Shown here piece after piece: positions 1-8,157 of a stretch of 64,000 nt of DNA. Made by a program: the position numbers and the translations under genes. This DNA is from an uncultured Aquimarina sp. (GTDB lineage Bacteria; Bacteroidota; Bacteroidia; Flavobacteriales; Flavobacteriaceae), in contig NZ_CANMED010000005.1 of assembly GCF_947496855.1 (NCBI RefSeq), positions 1 to 64,000 of the forward strand. The letters are read 5' to 3'. Numbering within the stretch: position 1 is the first letter of the stretch; each line of letters opens with the position of its first letter. The notes under the pieces are model-generated. The model made no database searches, was not told the origin of the DNA, and saw nothing but the letters and a program-made list of their open reading frames with translations.

Positions 1-1768
1 TCTGGAAATCTAACCTATACTCCTGCTGCAGATGCTAGTGGATCTGCAACAGTAAATGTAGTGCTATCTGATGATGGGGGAACTGCTAATGGAGGTGATG
101 ATACGTTTGCTACACAACAATTTACCATTACAGTAAATACCGTAAACGATGAACCAAGTTTTACAGCTGGTGCTAATGAAAGTATAAATGAAGATGCTAG
201 TGCACAAACCGTAAATGGATGGGCAACTGCTATTGATGATGGAGACTCAGACGCTGCACAAACACTTACTTTTACAGTAACAAATGACAATAACGCATTG
301 TTTAGCACACAACCAGCTATTAATGCATCCGGAAATCTAACCTATACTCCTGCTGCAGATGCTAGTGGATCTGCAACAGTAAATGTAGTGCTATCAGACG
401 ATGGGGGAACTGCTAATGGAGGTGATGATACGTTTGCTACACAGCAATTTACCATCACAGTAAATACTGTAAACGATGAACCTAGTTTTACAGCTGGTGC
501 TAATGAAAGTATAAATGAAGATGCTGGTGCACAAACCGTAAATGGATGGGCAACTGCTATTGATGATGGAGACTCAGACGCTACACAAACTATTTCTTTT
601 ACAGTAACAAATGACAATAACGCATTGTTTAGCACACAACCAGCTATTGATGCAACTGGAAACTTAACGTACACTCCGGCTACAAATGCTAGTGGTTCCG
701 CAACCTTAGATGTAGTACTATCTGATGATGGAGGTACAGCCAATGGCGGTGATGATACGTTTGCTACACAGCAATTTACCATCACAATAAATACCGTAAA
801 CGATGAACCAAGTTTTACAGCTGGTGCTAATGAAAGTATAAATGAAGATGCAGGAGCACAAACCGTAAATGGATGGGCAACTGCTATTGATGATGGAGAC
901 TCAGACGCTACACAAACACTTACTTTTACAGTAACAAATGACAATAACGCATTGTTTAGCACACAACCAGCTATTAATGCATCTGGAAATCTAACCTATA
1001 CTCCTGCTGCAGATGCTAGTGGATCTGCAACAGTAAATGTAGTGCTATCTGATGATGGAGGTACAGCCAATGGCGGTGATGATACGTTTGCTACACAACA
1101 ATTTACCATTACAGTAAATACCGTAAACGATGAACCAAGTTTTACAGCTGGTGCTAATGAAAGTATAAATGAAGATGCTAGTGCACAAACCGTAAATGGA
1201 TGGGCAACTGCTATTGATGATGGAGACTCAGACGCTGCACAAACACTTACTTTTACAGTAACAAATGACAATAACGCATTGTTTAGCACACAACCAGCTA
1301 TTGATGCATCTGGAAATCTAACCTATACTCCTGCTGCAGATACTAGTGGATCTACAACAGTAAATGTAGTGATATCAGACGATGGGGGAACTGCTAATGG
1401 AGGTGATGATACGTTTGCTACACAGCAATTTACCATTACAGTAAATGCTGTAAACGATGAACCAAGTTTTACTGCAGGTGCTAATGAATCCGTTAATGAA
1501 GATGCAGGAGCACAAACCGTCAATGGATGGGCAACTGCAATAAACGACGGGGATCCTGAAGCTACACAAACACTTACTTTTACAGTAACAAATAGTAACA
1601 ATGCTTTATTTAGCACACAACCGGTTATTGATGTGATGGGTAATCTAACGTATACTCCTGCTGCAGATGTTAGTGGATCTGCAATAGTAAATGTAGTGCT
1701 ATCAGACGATGGAGGTACAGCCAATGGCGGTGATGATACGTTTGCTACACAGCAATTTACCATTACTA
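1..1768 (+). repeat. Tandem 327-bp coding repeats (about 5.4 copies)
   Basis: Copies start at equivalent positions 61, 388, 715, 1042, 1369 and 1696, exactly 327 bp (109 codons) apart. Two alternative versions of the segment after the start of each copy alternate: one reads GGGGGAACTGCTAATGG (copies at 61, 388, 1369) and the other GGAGGTACAGCCAATGG (copies at 715, 1042, 1696). Copies at 61 and 1042 share a stretch of more than 200 bp without a difference. Divergence is highest in the last copy. Confidence 0.95.
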
Positions 1769-2337
1769 TTGCTGATGCTACATCTCCGACAGTAGGTATT
1801 ACTTCTACAGAACCTAATCCCACTAGTAACTCCTCATTTGAGGTAACTATTGGTTTTGATGAAGACGTAGTTGGTTTTGATTTAACGGACATCATTGTCG
1901 GAAACGGAACAGCCACTAATCTTACCGGTGGAGGATTGTCTTATAATGCTACAATTACTCCAACTATTTCGGGAATAGTAACTGTTGATATAAATGCAGA
2001 TAGTGTAACCGATTTAGCCGGTAATGGAAATACAGCTGCAACTCAATTTAGTATTAATTTTGACACTACATTAGGTATAGATGATGAAATATTGGCAAAT
2101 GGACTTACTGTTTATCCTATACCATCTAACAATACCATTAACATAACTGGAGAAATTAGTTTAGCTATAAAGCGTGCTGATATTTTTGATATTCAAGGAA
2201 AATTAGTGCTTTCTCAGAAATTGAATACAAGCAGTGTTATCAATACGATTGATATTTCTTCAATTCGTTCAGGTTTCTACTTAATGACTATTCATTCTGA
2301 AACAGGATCTGCAACTAAAAGAATAATTAAGCAGTAA
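1..2337 (+). CDS. Secreted tandem-repeat protein with T9SS C-terminal domain (3' part)
   Basis: The frame is open from the first base, so the 5' end lies outside the window. At least 778 codons are visible. They hold about five and a quarter copies of a 109-residue repeat (core motifs LSDDGGTANGGDDTFA, NDEPSFTAGANESINEDA, NGWATAIDDGD, LTYTPAADASGSA), which resembles cadherin-like or Ig-like beta-sandwich adhesin repeats. One different Ig-like domain follows (around bases 1780-2070, with FDEDVVGFDLTDI). The last ~80 residues form a type A T9SS sorting domain (VYPIPSNNTINI, then GFYLMTIHSETG, ending KRIIKQ). The protein is inferred to be exported by T9SS and either surface-attached or released, perhaps as an adhesin. 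No catalytic domain is visible in this part. A strong terminator follows the stop codon. Confidence 0.85.
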   Translation, partial: SGNLTYTPAADASGSATVNVVLSDDGGTANGGDDTFATQQFTITVNTVNDEPSFTAGANESINEDASAQTVNGWATAIDDGDSDAAQTLTFTVTNDNNALFSTQPAINASGNLTYTPAADASGSATVNVVLSDDGGTANGGDDTFATQQFTITVNTVNDEPSFTAGANESINEDAGAQTVNGWATAIDDGDSDATQTISFTVTNDNNALFSTQPAIDATGNLTYTPATNASGSATLDVVLSDDGGTANGGDDTFATQQFTITINTVNDEPSFTAGANESINEDAGAQTVNGWATAIDDGDSDATQTLTFTVTNDNNALFSTQPAINASGNLTYTPAADASGSATVNVVLSDDGGTANGGDDTFATQQFTITVNTVNDEPSFTAGANESINEDASAQTVNGWATAIDDGDSDAAQTLTFTVTNDNNALFSTQPAIDASGNLTYTPAADTSGSTTVNVVISDDGGTANGGDDTFATQQFTITVNAVNDEPSFTAGANESVNEDAGAQTVNGWATAINDGDPEATQTLTFTVTNSNNALFSTQPVIDVMGNLTYTPAADVSGSAIVNVVLSDDGGTANGGDDTFATQQFTITIADATSPTVGITSTEPNPTSNSSFEVTIGFDEDVVGFDLTDIIVGNGTATNLTGGGLSYNATITPTISGIVTVDINADSVTDLAGNGNTAATQFSINFDTTLGIDDEILANGLTVYPIPSNNTINITGEISLAIKRADIFDIQGKLVLSQKLNTSSVINTIDISSIRSGFYLMTIHSETGSATKRIIKQ

Positions 2338-2360
2338 AGGTACTTTTAATTTAATATTTA

Positions 2361-2390
2361 AAAAGTCGAGGTTTCACCTCGACTTTTTTT
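2361..2390 (+). terminator. Rho-independent terminator of the repeat-protein gene
   Basis: The stem AAAGTCGAGGT / ACCTCGACTTT has a TTC loop and runs into a T-tract. It begins 24 bases after the stop codon. Confidence 0.9.
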
Positions 2391-2542
2391 ATCTGCAAGA
2401 ATTCATAAACCAAAAAAAATAACTCTCAAATGATTTATGCGTAATAGTAAAAGCATCACAACTATATCGAATAAGAATACGTTATTATAAACAAGTATTT
2501 CTACCTATTTCCTTAACCTTTGATTCATAGTACCTTTGAACT

Positions 2543-2671
2543 ATGACAATAACTATAATGGCCCCAAACAAAAAAAGAAATATTATGATGAAAGTAATTC
2601 CGATTGCCGTTTTGGTAATCATTCTGATCGCTCTAGTTATGAATATTTACCTATTATCGAGATTTGTATAA
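2543..2671 (+). CDS. Possible 42-residue single-pass membrane peptide
   Basis: This short frame is 42 codons plus TAA, in an otherwise empty intergenic region. The product has a basic N-terminus (PNKKRN around residues 8-13) followed by one hydrophobic helix of about 22 residues (VIPIAVLVIILIALVMNIYL) and ends in SRFV, so it would be a single-span inner-membrane peptide. A perfect Bacteroidetes -7 box, TACCTTTG, lies at 2531-2538, which would give a leaderless or very short-leader mRNA; ATG at 2558 is an alternative start giving 37 residues. It converges with the permease gene on the other strand. I do not recognise the family. It could be a chance frame, although the hydrophobic pattern and promoter speak for a real gene. 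Confidence 0.4.
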   Translation: MTITIMAPNKKRNIMMKVIPIAVLVIILIALVMNIYLLSRFV

Positions 2672-2693
2672 AAACTCAAGAGATTTATATATT

Positions 2694-3947
2694 TTACATT
2701 CCTGTTCTGATAGCCTCTACAGGATCTAACCTGGCAGCCATCCAAGCTGGAAAAATACCTGCAACCAAACCTATTAAGGTTGACCAAAACATTCCCCAAA
2801 ACATATTGGAAGTAGAAAGTATAAATTCGAAATCGCCTGTCATGCTAGAAGCTCCTTTTGAGATTAACCAAACCAAAATTAACCCTATTAATCCTCCAAA
2901 AACTGCAAGTATTACCGCTTCAAATAAAAACTGAAGTAAAATAAATTTCCTTTTAGCTCCCAATGCTTTTTGAATTCCAATGAGATTAGTTCGTTCCTTT
3001 ACACTAACGAACATTATATTGGCTATACCAAAACCACCAACCAACAGAGAAAACATACCAATAAAACCACCTATTTGAGACATGGTCCCTGTTATGTTAT
3101 CTATAAAATCGGTAAACCCTTGTAACTGATTTATGAAAAAATCATCAATTTCATCAGGTTTTAAACCTCTATAAGAACGAACTTTTTGAGTTAAGGAAGC
3201 CACAAATTCTGGAACATCACTTCCCGTTTCGGGTTTAATAATGATCATAGGAAACGTAAACTTATTATTATCTCCATAAATTCTTCTCACAAGATTAACA
3301 GGCAATATTGCTGAAGTATCTTTGGATTCTCCAAAAAGACCACTCCCTTCTTTCTTTAAAACACCTATTACCGTAAACTTTCTACCATACACACGAATTT
3401 TTTTACCAATAGGATCACTGGTGTCAAATAAACTTTTGGCAATCTCATCTCCGATTACAATAACAGGAGCTCCACCATTGGACTCTTGTTCATTAAAAAA
3501 CCTACCTTTAACTACCTGCAATTCTTCTATATCATAATAATCGTGAGTAACAGGAGCCATGCTCACATTACTAATGCTTTTATCATTGTATTTTATAACC
3601 TCCTGACCAACATTCAATAAAAAACTCGCTGCCTTCAGATCGGGCATCGTTCTTTTAACAAGTTGATATTCTTCAAAAGTAACATCCGGAAATTGTTCTC
3701 TTTTCCAATCAGGCACATCTGTAGGACCAAACGAAACTCTGGTAAGATATATAGTACTATTATCCAAAGAACTAATACTGCCCTTTATTTCTTTTTCCAA
3801 AGAATCAACAGCAGCAAGAACTCCAATGATGGAGAAAATACCAATCGTCACTCCTAACAAAGAAAGAAAAGTTCTTAATTTATTATTTCTAAGAGCATTA
3901 ATCGCAAAATTAAAACTCTCTTTTAATACTCTAAGATAGATAAGCAT
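2694..3947 (-). CDS. MacB/FtsX-type ABC transporter permease
   Basis: 417 residues with the layout of MacB-like permeases. A first membrane helix lies near residues 20-45 (TFLSLLGVTIGIFSIIGVLA). A large periplasmic MacB_PCD domain follows (about 50-280, with MAPVTHDYYDIEELQVVKGRFF). Three more helices form the FtsX domain (about 290-410, with GGFGIANIMFVSVKERT and the ending PAWMAARLDPVEAIRTGM). Such proteins work as dimers with an ATPase of the MacB/LolD class; that ATPase is not in the window. The substrate cannot be read from sequence. A TATCTTTA box at 3968-3975 (minus strand) is a weak promoter candidate. Confidence 0.9.
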   Translation of the reverse strand: MLIYLRVLKESFNFAINALRNNKLRTFLSLLGVTIGIFSIIGVLAAVDSLEKEIKGSISSLDNSTIYLTRVSFGPTDVPDWKREQFPDVTFEEYQLVKRTMPDLKAASFLLNVGQEVIKYNDKSISNVSMAPVTHDYYDIEELQVVKGRFFNEQESNGGAPVIVIGDEIAKSLFDTSDPIGKKIRVYGRKFTVIGVLKKEGSGLFGESKDTSAILPVNLVRRIYGDNNKFTFPMIIIKPETGSDVPEFVASLTQKVRSYRGLKPDEIDDFFINQLQGFTDFIDNITGTMSQIGGFIGMFSLLVGGFGIANIMFVSVKERTNLIGIQKALGAKRKFILLQFLFEAVILAVFGGLIGLILVWLISKGASSMTGDFEFILSTSNMFWGMFWSTLIGLVAGIFPAWMAARLDPVEAIRTGM

Positions 3948-4031
3948 GTGCTATTTTTTGAACAATATAAAGATAGGACGTTTTCCTTATAATTTTGTTA
4001 CAAAATATCTAAAACAATTACTGATAATGGG

Positions 4032-4063
4032 TTGTCTAATTGGTAACTAAATTGCTACTTTTG
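4032..4063 (+). promoter_or_regulatory. purH promoter (Bacteroidetes type)
   Basis: There is an exact -7 box TACTTTTG at 4056-4063 and a TTG -33 element at 4032-4034, 21 bases apart. It lies 23 bases before the purH start codon. Confidence 0.65.
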
Positions 4064-4086
4064 CATTTTACTAACTAAAAACTGTC

Positions 4087-5619
4087 ATGAGCAACACAAA
4101 AACCGCTAAATCTGCATTAATTTCCGTATTCAGTAAAGATGGATTGGCACCTATCGTAAAAAAATTAGATGAACTTGGTATTACTATTTATTCTACAGGT
4201 GGTACTGAAAAATTCATAAAAGATCAAGGAGTTAAGGTCATCCCAGTAGAAGATGTCACTTCATACCCTTCAATTCTTGGCGGAAGAGTAAAAACATTAC
4301 ACCCTAAAGTGTTTGGAGGAATCCTGAATCGTCAAAATAACGATAGTGATGTTGCAGAACTTGAGCAGTATGAAATTCCACAGATTGACATTGTAATTGT
4401 CGATTTATACCCTTTTGAAAAAACAGTTGCTTCTGGAGCTTCAGAGCAAGATATTATTGAAAAAATAGACATAGGAGGGATTTCTTTAATTAGAGCAGCT
4501 GCTAAGAATTTTGTTGATGTAACCTGTGTAGCTTCAGTTGATGACTATGCAGAGTTTTTAGAAATTATTTCTGAAGGTAATGGTAGTATTTCTCAAGAAG
4601 ATCGTAAACGTTTTGCTGCAAAAGCTTTTAATATTTCTTCGCATTATGACAGTGCTATTTTTAATTATTTCAACAGTGATCACGAAATTGCTTCACTTAA
4701 AATAAGTGAGACCAAAGGAAAAGTATTACGCTACGGAGAAAATCCGCACCAAAAAGGGTTTTTCTTTGGAGATTTTGATGGAATGTTTGAAAAACTACAC
4801 GGTAAGGAGTTATCATATAACAACCTTCTTGATGTAGATGCCGCTGTAAATTTGATGAATGAATTTAAAGGGGATGCACCAACTTTTGCAATCCTTAAGC
4901 ACAACAATGCATGTGGTTTAGCGCAGCGCTCTAACGTGCATCAAGCATATATAGATGCATTAGCAGGTGACCCTGTTTCAGCTTTTGGCGGAGTACTGAT
5001 TAGTAATTCTGAAATTGATACCGCTACCGCAGAAGAAATTCATAAATTATTCTGTGAAGTAGTAATCGCTCCTTCATATAGTGATAAAGCTTTAGAAATT
5101 TTAAAAGGAAAGAAAAACAGAATTATTCTGATTCAAAAAAATATTGAGTTGCCAAAAACGCAAGTTCGTTCTTGTCTTAATGGGGCTTTAGTGCAAGATA
5201 AAGACTTAAAAACTGATTCGAAAGAAGATTTAAAAACGGTGACTAAAGTTGCTCCAACCGATGCACAGGTAGACGATTTATTATTTGCTTCTAAAATTTG
5301 CAAGCATACCAAATCCAACACTATTGTGTTTACTAAAGGAAAGCAATTATTAGCAAGTGGAACAGGTCAAACATCTAGAGTTGATGCTTTAACACATTCT
5401 ATTGAAAAAGCAAAATCATTCAATTTTGATCTTGACGGAGCTGTGATGGCAAGTGATGCGTTCTTCCCATTTCCTGATTGTGTGGAACTTGCAGACAATG
5501 CCGGAATCAAAGCTGTAATACAACCAGGTGGTTCTATAAAAGATCAATTGAGTATAGATTACTGTGATGCAAACGGAATTGCAATGGTAATGACCGGAAC
5601 ACGTCATTTTAAACATTAA
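4087..5619 (+). CDS. purH: Bifunctional AICAR transformylase / IMP cyclohydrolase
   Basis: 510 residues, the normal size for PurH, which catalyses the last two steps of IMP synthesis: formyl transfer to AICAR, then ring closure. The N-terminal MGS-like cyclohydrolase domain (about 1-190) shows SVFSKDGLAPIVKKL, YSTGGTEKF and SYPSILGGRVKTLHPKVFGG. The transformylase domain (about 195-510) shows RYGENPHQKG, the LKHNNACGLA catalytic loop with the Lys-His pair, DPVSAFGGV, and the C-terminal ending VMTGTRHFKH. It has its own promoter and lies 43 bases upstream of mreB, so co-transcription with the shape genes is possible. Cytoplasmic. Confidence 0.97.
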   Translation: MSNTKTAKSALISVFSKDGLAPIVKKLDELGITIYSTGGTEKFIKDQGVKVIPVEDVTSYPSILGGRVKTLHPKVFGGILNRQNNDSDVAELEQYEIPQIDIVIVDLYPFEKTVASGASEQDIIEKIDIGGISLIRAAAKNFVDVTCVASVDDYAEFLEIISEGNGSISQEDRKRFAAKAFNISSHYDSAIFNYFNSDHEIASLKISETKGKVLRYGENPHQKGFFFGDFDGMFEKLHGKELSYNNLLDVDAAVNLMNEFKGDAPTFAILKHNNACGLAQRSNVHQAYIDALAGDPVSAFGGVLISNSEIDTATAEEIHKLFCEVVIAPSYSDKALEILKGKKNRIILIQKNIELPKTQVRSCLNGALVQDKDLKTDSKEDLKTVTKVAPTDAQVDDLLFASKICKHTKSNTIVFTKGKQLLASGTGQTSRVDALTHSIEKAKSFNFDLDGAVMASDAFFPFPDCVELADNAGIKAVIQPGGSIKDQLSIDYCDANGIAMVMTGTRHFKH

Positions 5620-5662
5620 TTTTAGTACATTTACTCAATTCTAACCCTTTTTATTGTTTTAT

Positions 5663-6691
5663 ATGGGATTTTTCGACTTCTTTACTGAAGAAATTGCTAT
5701 AGATTTAGGTACTGCGAACACCTTAGTTATTCATAACGATAAGGTGGTGGTCGATAGTCCATCTATTGTTGCTCGTGATATTGTTACGGGAAAAATAATT
5801 GCTGCTGGTAAAGAAGCGGCAATGATGCAAGGAAAAACACACGAAAATATAAAAACCATTCGACCACTTAAGGATGGAGTAATTGCAGATTTTGATGCCA
5901 GTGAAAAAATGATAAGTATGTTTATCAAAGATATTCCAGCATTGAAGAAAAAAATATTTACTCCTGCCCTGCGCATGGTGATCTGTATTCCTTCTGGTAT
6001 TACCGAAGTAGAGATGCGAGCTGTAAAAGAAAGTGCAGAGCGTGTTAATGGTAAAGAAGTATATCTTATTCACGAGCCTATGGCAGCAGCTATTGGTATT
6101 GGTGTTGATATTATGCAACCTAAAGGGAATATGATTGTAGATATCGGTGGAGGAACAACTGAGATTGCTGTAATTGCTTTGGGAGGAATCGTTTGTGACA
6201 AATCCGTAAAGATTGCGGGTGATGTTTTCACAAACGATATCATATACTATATGCGTACACAACACAATTTATACGTAGGTGAACGTACTGCAGAAAAAAT
6301 AAAAATACAAATAGGCGCAGCTACAGAAGACTTGGAATTACCGCCAGAAGAAATGAATGTTCAGGGGCGAGATCTTCTAACAGGAAAGCCAAAACAAGTA
6401 CAGATTTCATTCCGTGAGATTGCAAAGGCTCTAGACAAATCAATTCTTAGAATTGAAGATGCAGTTATGGAAACACTATCTCAAACCCCTCCAGAACTTG
6501 CAGCAGATATATACAATACTGGAATTTACTTGGCAGGTGGAGGATCTATGCTAAGAGGACTTGACAAAAGATTATCTCAAAAAACCGATTTACCAGTTTA
6601 TATTGCTGAAGACCCTTTAAGAGCGGTAGTTAGAGGAACAGGGATTACTCTGAAAAATATTAATCGTTATAAAAGCGTATTGATTAAATAA
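5663..6691 (+). CDS. mreB: Rod-shape determining actin homologue MreB
   Basis: 342 residues from ATG 5663 (MGFFDFFTEEIAIDLG); an in-frame TTG three codons earlier was not chosen because family members start at MGFF. The actin-fold nucleotide-binding motifs are present: phosphate-1 loop DLGTANTLV near residues 14-22, phosphate-2 loop DIGGGTTEIAVI near 160, and the adenosine motif YLAGGGSMLRGLD near 295. MreB forms membrane-associated filaments that guide the elongasome. It is followed by mreC, mreD, mrdA and rodA, with which it acts to insert peptidoglycan along the side wall. Confidence 0.97.
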   Translation: MGFFDFFTEEIAIDLGTANTLVIHNDKVVVDSPSIVARDIVTGKIIAAGKEAAMMQGKTHENIKTIRPLKDGVIADFDASEKMISMFIKDIPALKKKIFTPALRMVICIPSGITEVEMRAVKESAERVNGKEVYLIHEPMAAAIGIGVDIMQPKGNMIVDIGGGTTEIAVIALGGIVCDKSVKIAGDVFTNDIIYYMRTQHNLYVGERTAEKIKIQIGAATEDLELPPEEMNVQGRDLLTGKPKQVQISFREIAKALDKSILRIEDAVMETLSQTPPELAADIYNTGIYLAGGGSMLRGLDKRLSQKTDLPVYIAEDPLRAVVRGTGITLKNINRYKSVLIK

Positions 6692-6830
6692 TAGTTTTCA
6701 GAAAATTATAATTAGAATATACCTAAAATCTATTTTTTACGTTATTCTCCTTTGATTGTTTTTAATTATATCAAAACACTATTAAATAATAACGAGATCA
6801 TTATTTTTAGAATTTAGTACCTCATAACCC

Positions 6831-7658
6831 ATGCAGCAGATTATTAATTTTTTAATACGGAATAAAAACTTCCTATTATTTCTGCTTCTACTATTTTTAT
6901 CCCTCATTCTAACTATACAATCACATAGTTATCATAAAAGTAAATTTATAAGTTCTACTAATTTCCTTACAGGTGGAGTTTATGGATGGAGATATTCTAT
7001 AAATAACTATTTTGGACTTAAAAGTAAAAATGAGCGCTTACTAAAAGAAAATGAACAACTACGAAATCAAATAAGTTGGCTTACTGCAGACACCATTGCT
7101 ACAAAGTTTATAGACACTACATCATTTAGCAAACCTTTTACTTTCATAAAGGGAAACGTATTCAAAAATGATTACAGCAAAATAGACAATTACATTTTAA
7201 TTAATAAAGGAGAAAAAGATGGAATTGAAGAAGACATGGGAGTCATTACCGATAAAGGTATTATTGGTATTGTAGAAAACACTTCAAAAAACTACAGTAG
7301 AGTTATTTCTATTTTAAACAGCAACTCCAAAATTAATGCCGGTTTAAAAAATTCTAATCAATATGGGTCATTAGTCTGGAATGGTAAAGATCCTAATGTC
7401 GTGCAATTAGAAACTGTACCTAGACAAGCAGTTTTACAAAAGGGAGACACTATCGTTACCAACGGTCGTTCAACTATATTCCCACGTGGAATAGGAATTG
7501 GCACCATACTAAATTATAGGTTGGATCAAAATCAAAGTTATTTTTTAATTGACATACAACTATTTAATGACATGACTGATATTGGGTTCCTATACGCCAT
7601 AAAAAGTAATGATGTTTTGGAAATCAAGTCTTTAGAAAAACCAAAAACAGATGAATAA
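6831..7658 (+). CDS. mreC: Cell-shape protein MreC
   Basis: 275 residues. An N-terminal membrane helix (about 13-28, FLLFLLLLFLSLILTI) is followed by a short coiled coil (KNERLLKENEQLRNQISWL, about 66-84) and the MreC beta-barrel domain (GVITDKGIIGIV, GDTIVTNGRSTIFPRGIGIG). MreC is a periplasmic scaffold that activates PBP2 and RodA. Its last 8 bases overlap mreD, so translation is probably coupled. The 139-base gap from mreB contains no exact promoter consensus. Confidence 0.95.
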   Translation: MQQIINFLIRNKNFLLFLLLLFLSLILTIQSHSYHKSKFISSTNFLTGGVYGWRYSINNYFGLKSKNERLLKENEQLRNQISWLTADTIATKFIDTTSFSKPFTFIKGNVFKNDYSKIDNYILINKGEKDGIEEDMGVITDKGIIGIVENTSKNYSRVISILNSNSKINAGLKNSNQYGSLVWNGKDPNVVQLETVPRQAVLQKGDTIVTNGRSTIFPRGIGIGTILNYRLDQNQSYFLIDIQLFNDMTDIGFLYAIKSNDVLEIKSLEKPKTDE

Positions 7659-8157
7659 CAACATCCTTTTATACATTGGCAGATTCTTTAGCTTGGTTTT
7701 AGTTCAGGTTTTCATTCTCAATCATATTAATTTTCTGGGATACCTAAATCCATACATCTATATTATTTTTATATTATTAGCCCCAATTAATATAAACAAA
7801 AGCTTATTCCTTTTTCTTAGCTTTATTCTAGGGCTTACGATAGATATGTTTGGAGATTCTGGAGGTGTTCATGCTACAGCATGTTTAGTTATAACTTATA
7901 TTCGTCCAGTTATTTTAAGATCGGTTTTTGGCTTAAGCTATGAATTTCAAACCGTTAAGTTAAGCAAAGTTGGTTTTGGACAGCGATTAGCATATGTAAC
8001 TTTGATGGTTTTTATGCATCATATTATACTTTTTTCATTAGAAATATTTAACTATTCTCATACACTATTAATAGCAAAAAAAACGTTATTTTCTAGTCTA
8101 TTCTCAATCATCGTAATTATGTTGGTTTTGGTATTGTTTAGAAGAAAAGATTCATGA
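7651..8157 (+). CDS. mreD: Rod-shape determining protein MreD
   Basis: 168 residues, nearly all hydrophobic, with about five predicted membrane helices (for example FSLVLVQVFILNHINFLGYL, PYIYIIFILLAPI, LFLSFILGLTIDMF). MreD is poorly conserved, but the length, the SLFLFLSFILGLTIDMFGDS signature and the place between mreC and mrdA identify it. It is an inner-membrane part of the elongasome. The gene overlaps mreC by 8 bases and mrdA by 4 bases (ATGA), typical of coupled translation. Confidence 0.92.
   Translation: MNNNILLYIGRFFSLVLVQVFILNHINFLGYLNPYIYIIFILLAPININKSLFLFLSFILGLTIDMFGDSGGVHATACLVITYIRPVILRSVFGLSYEFQTVKLSKVGFGQRLAYVTLMVFMHHIILFSLEIFNYSHTLLIAKKTLFSSLFSIIVIMLVLVLFRRKDS

Noticed and set aside
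342..962. Long minus-strand frame (206 codons) in the repeat gene
   Set aside because: It is an antisense shadow of the repetitive coding sequence. Similar shadows recur in each copy.
1..1768. CRISPR-like or satellite array
   Set aside because: The repeat unit is 327 bp, in frame and protein-coding without unique spacers.
2536..2934. 132-codon plus-strand frame
   Set aside because: It is polar and low-complexity, and it overlaps the 3' end of the permease gene in antisense. The other frame at 2543 has a better protein pattern.
5723..6265. 180-codon minus-strand frame within mreB
   Set aside because: It is antisense to a highly conserved gene, and its composition is that of a shadow.
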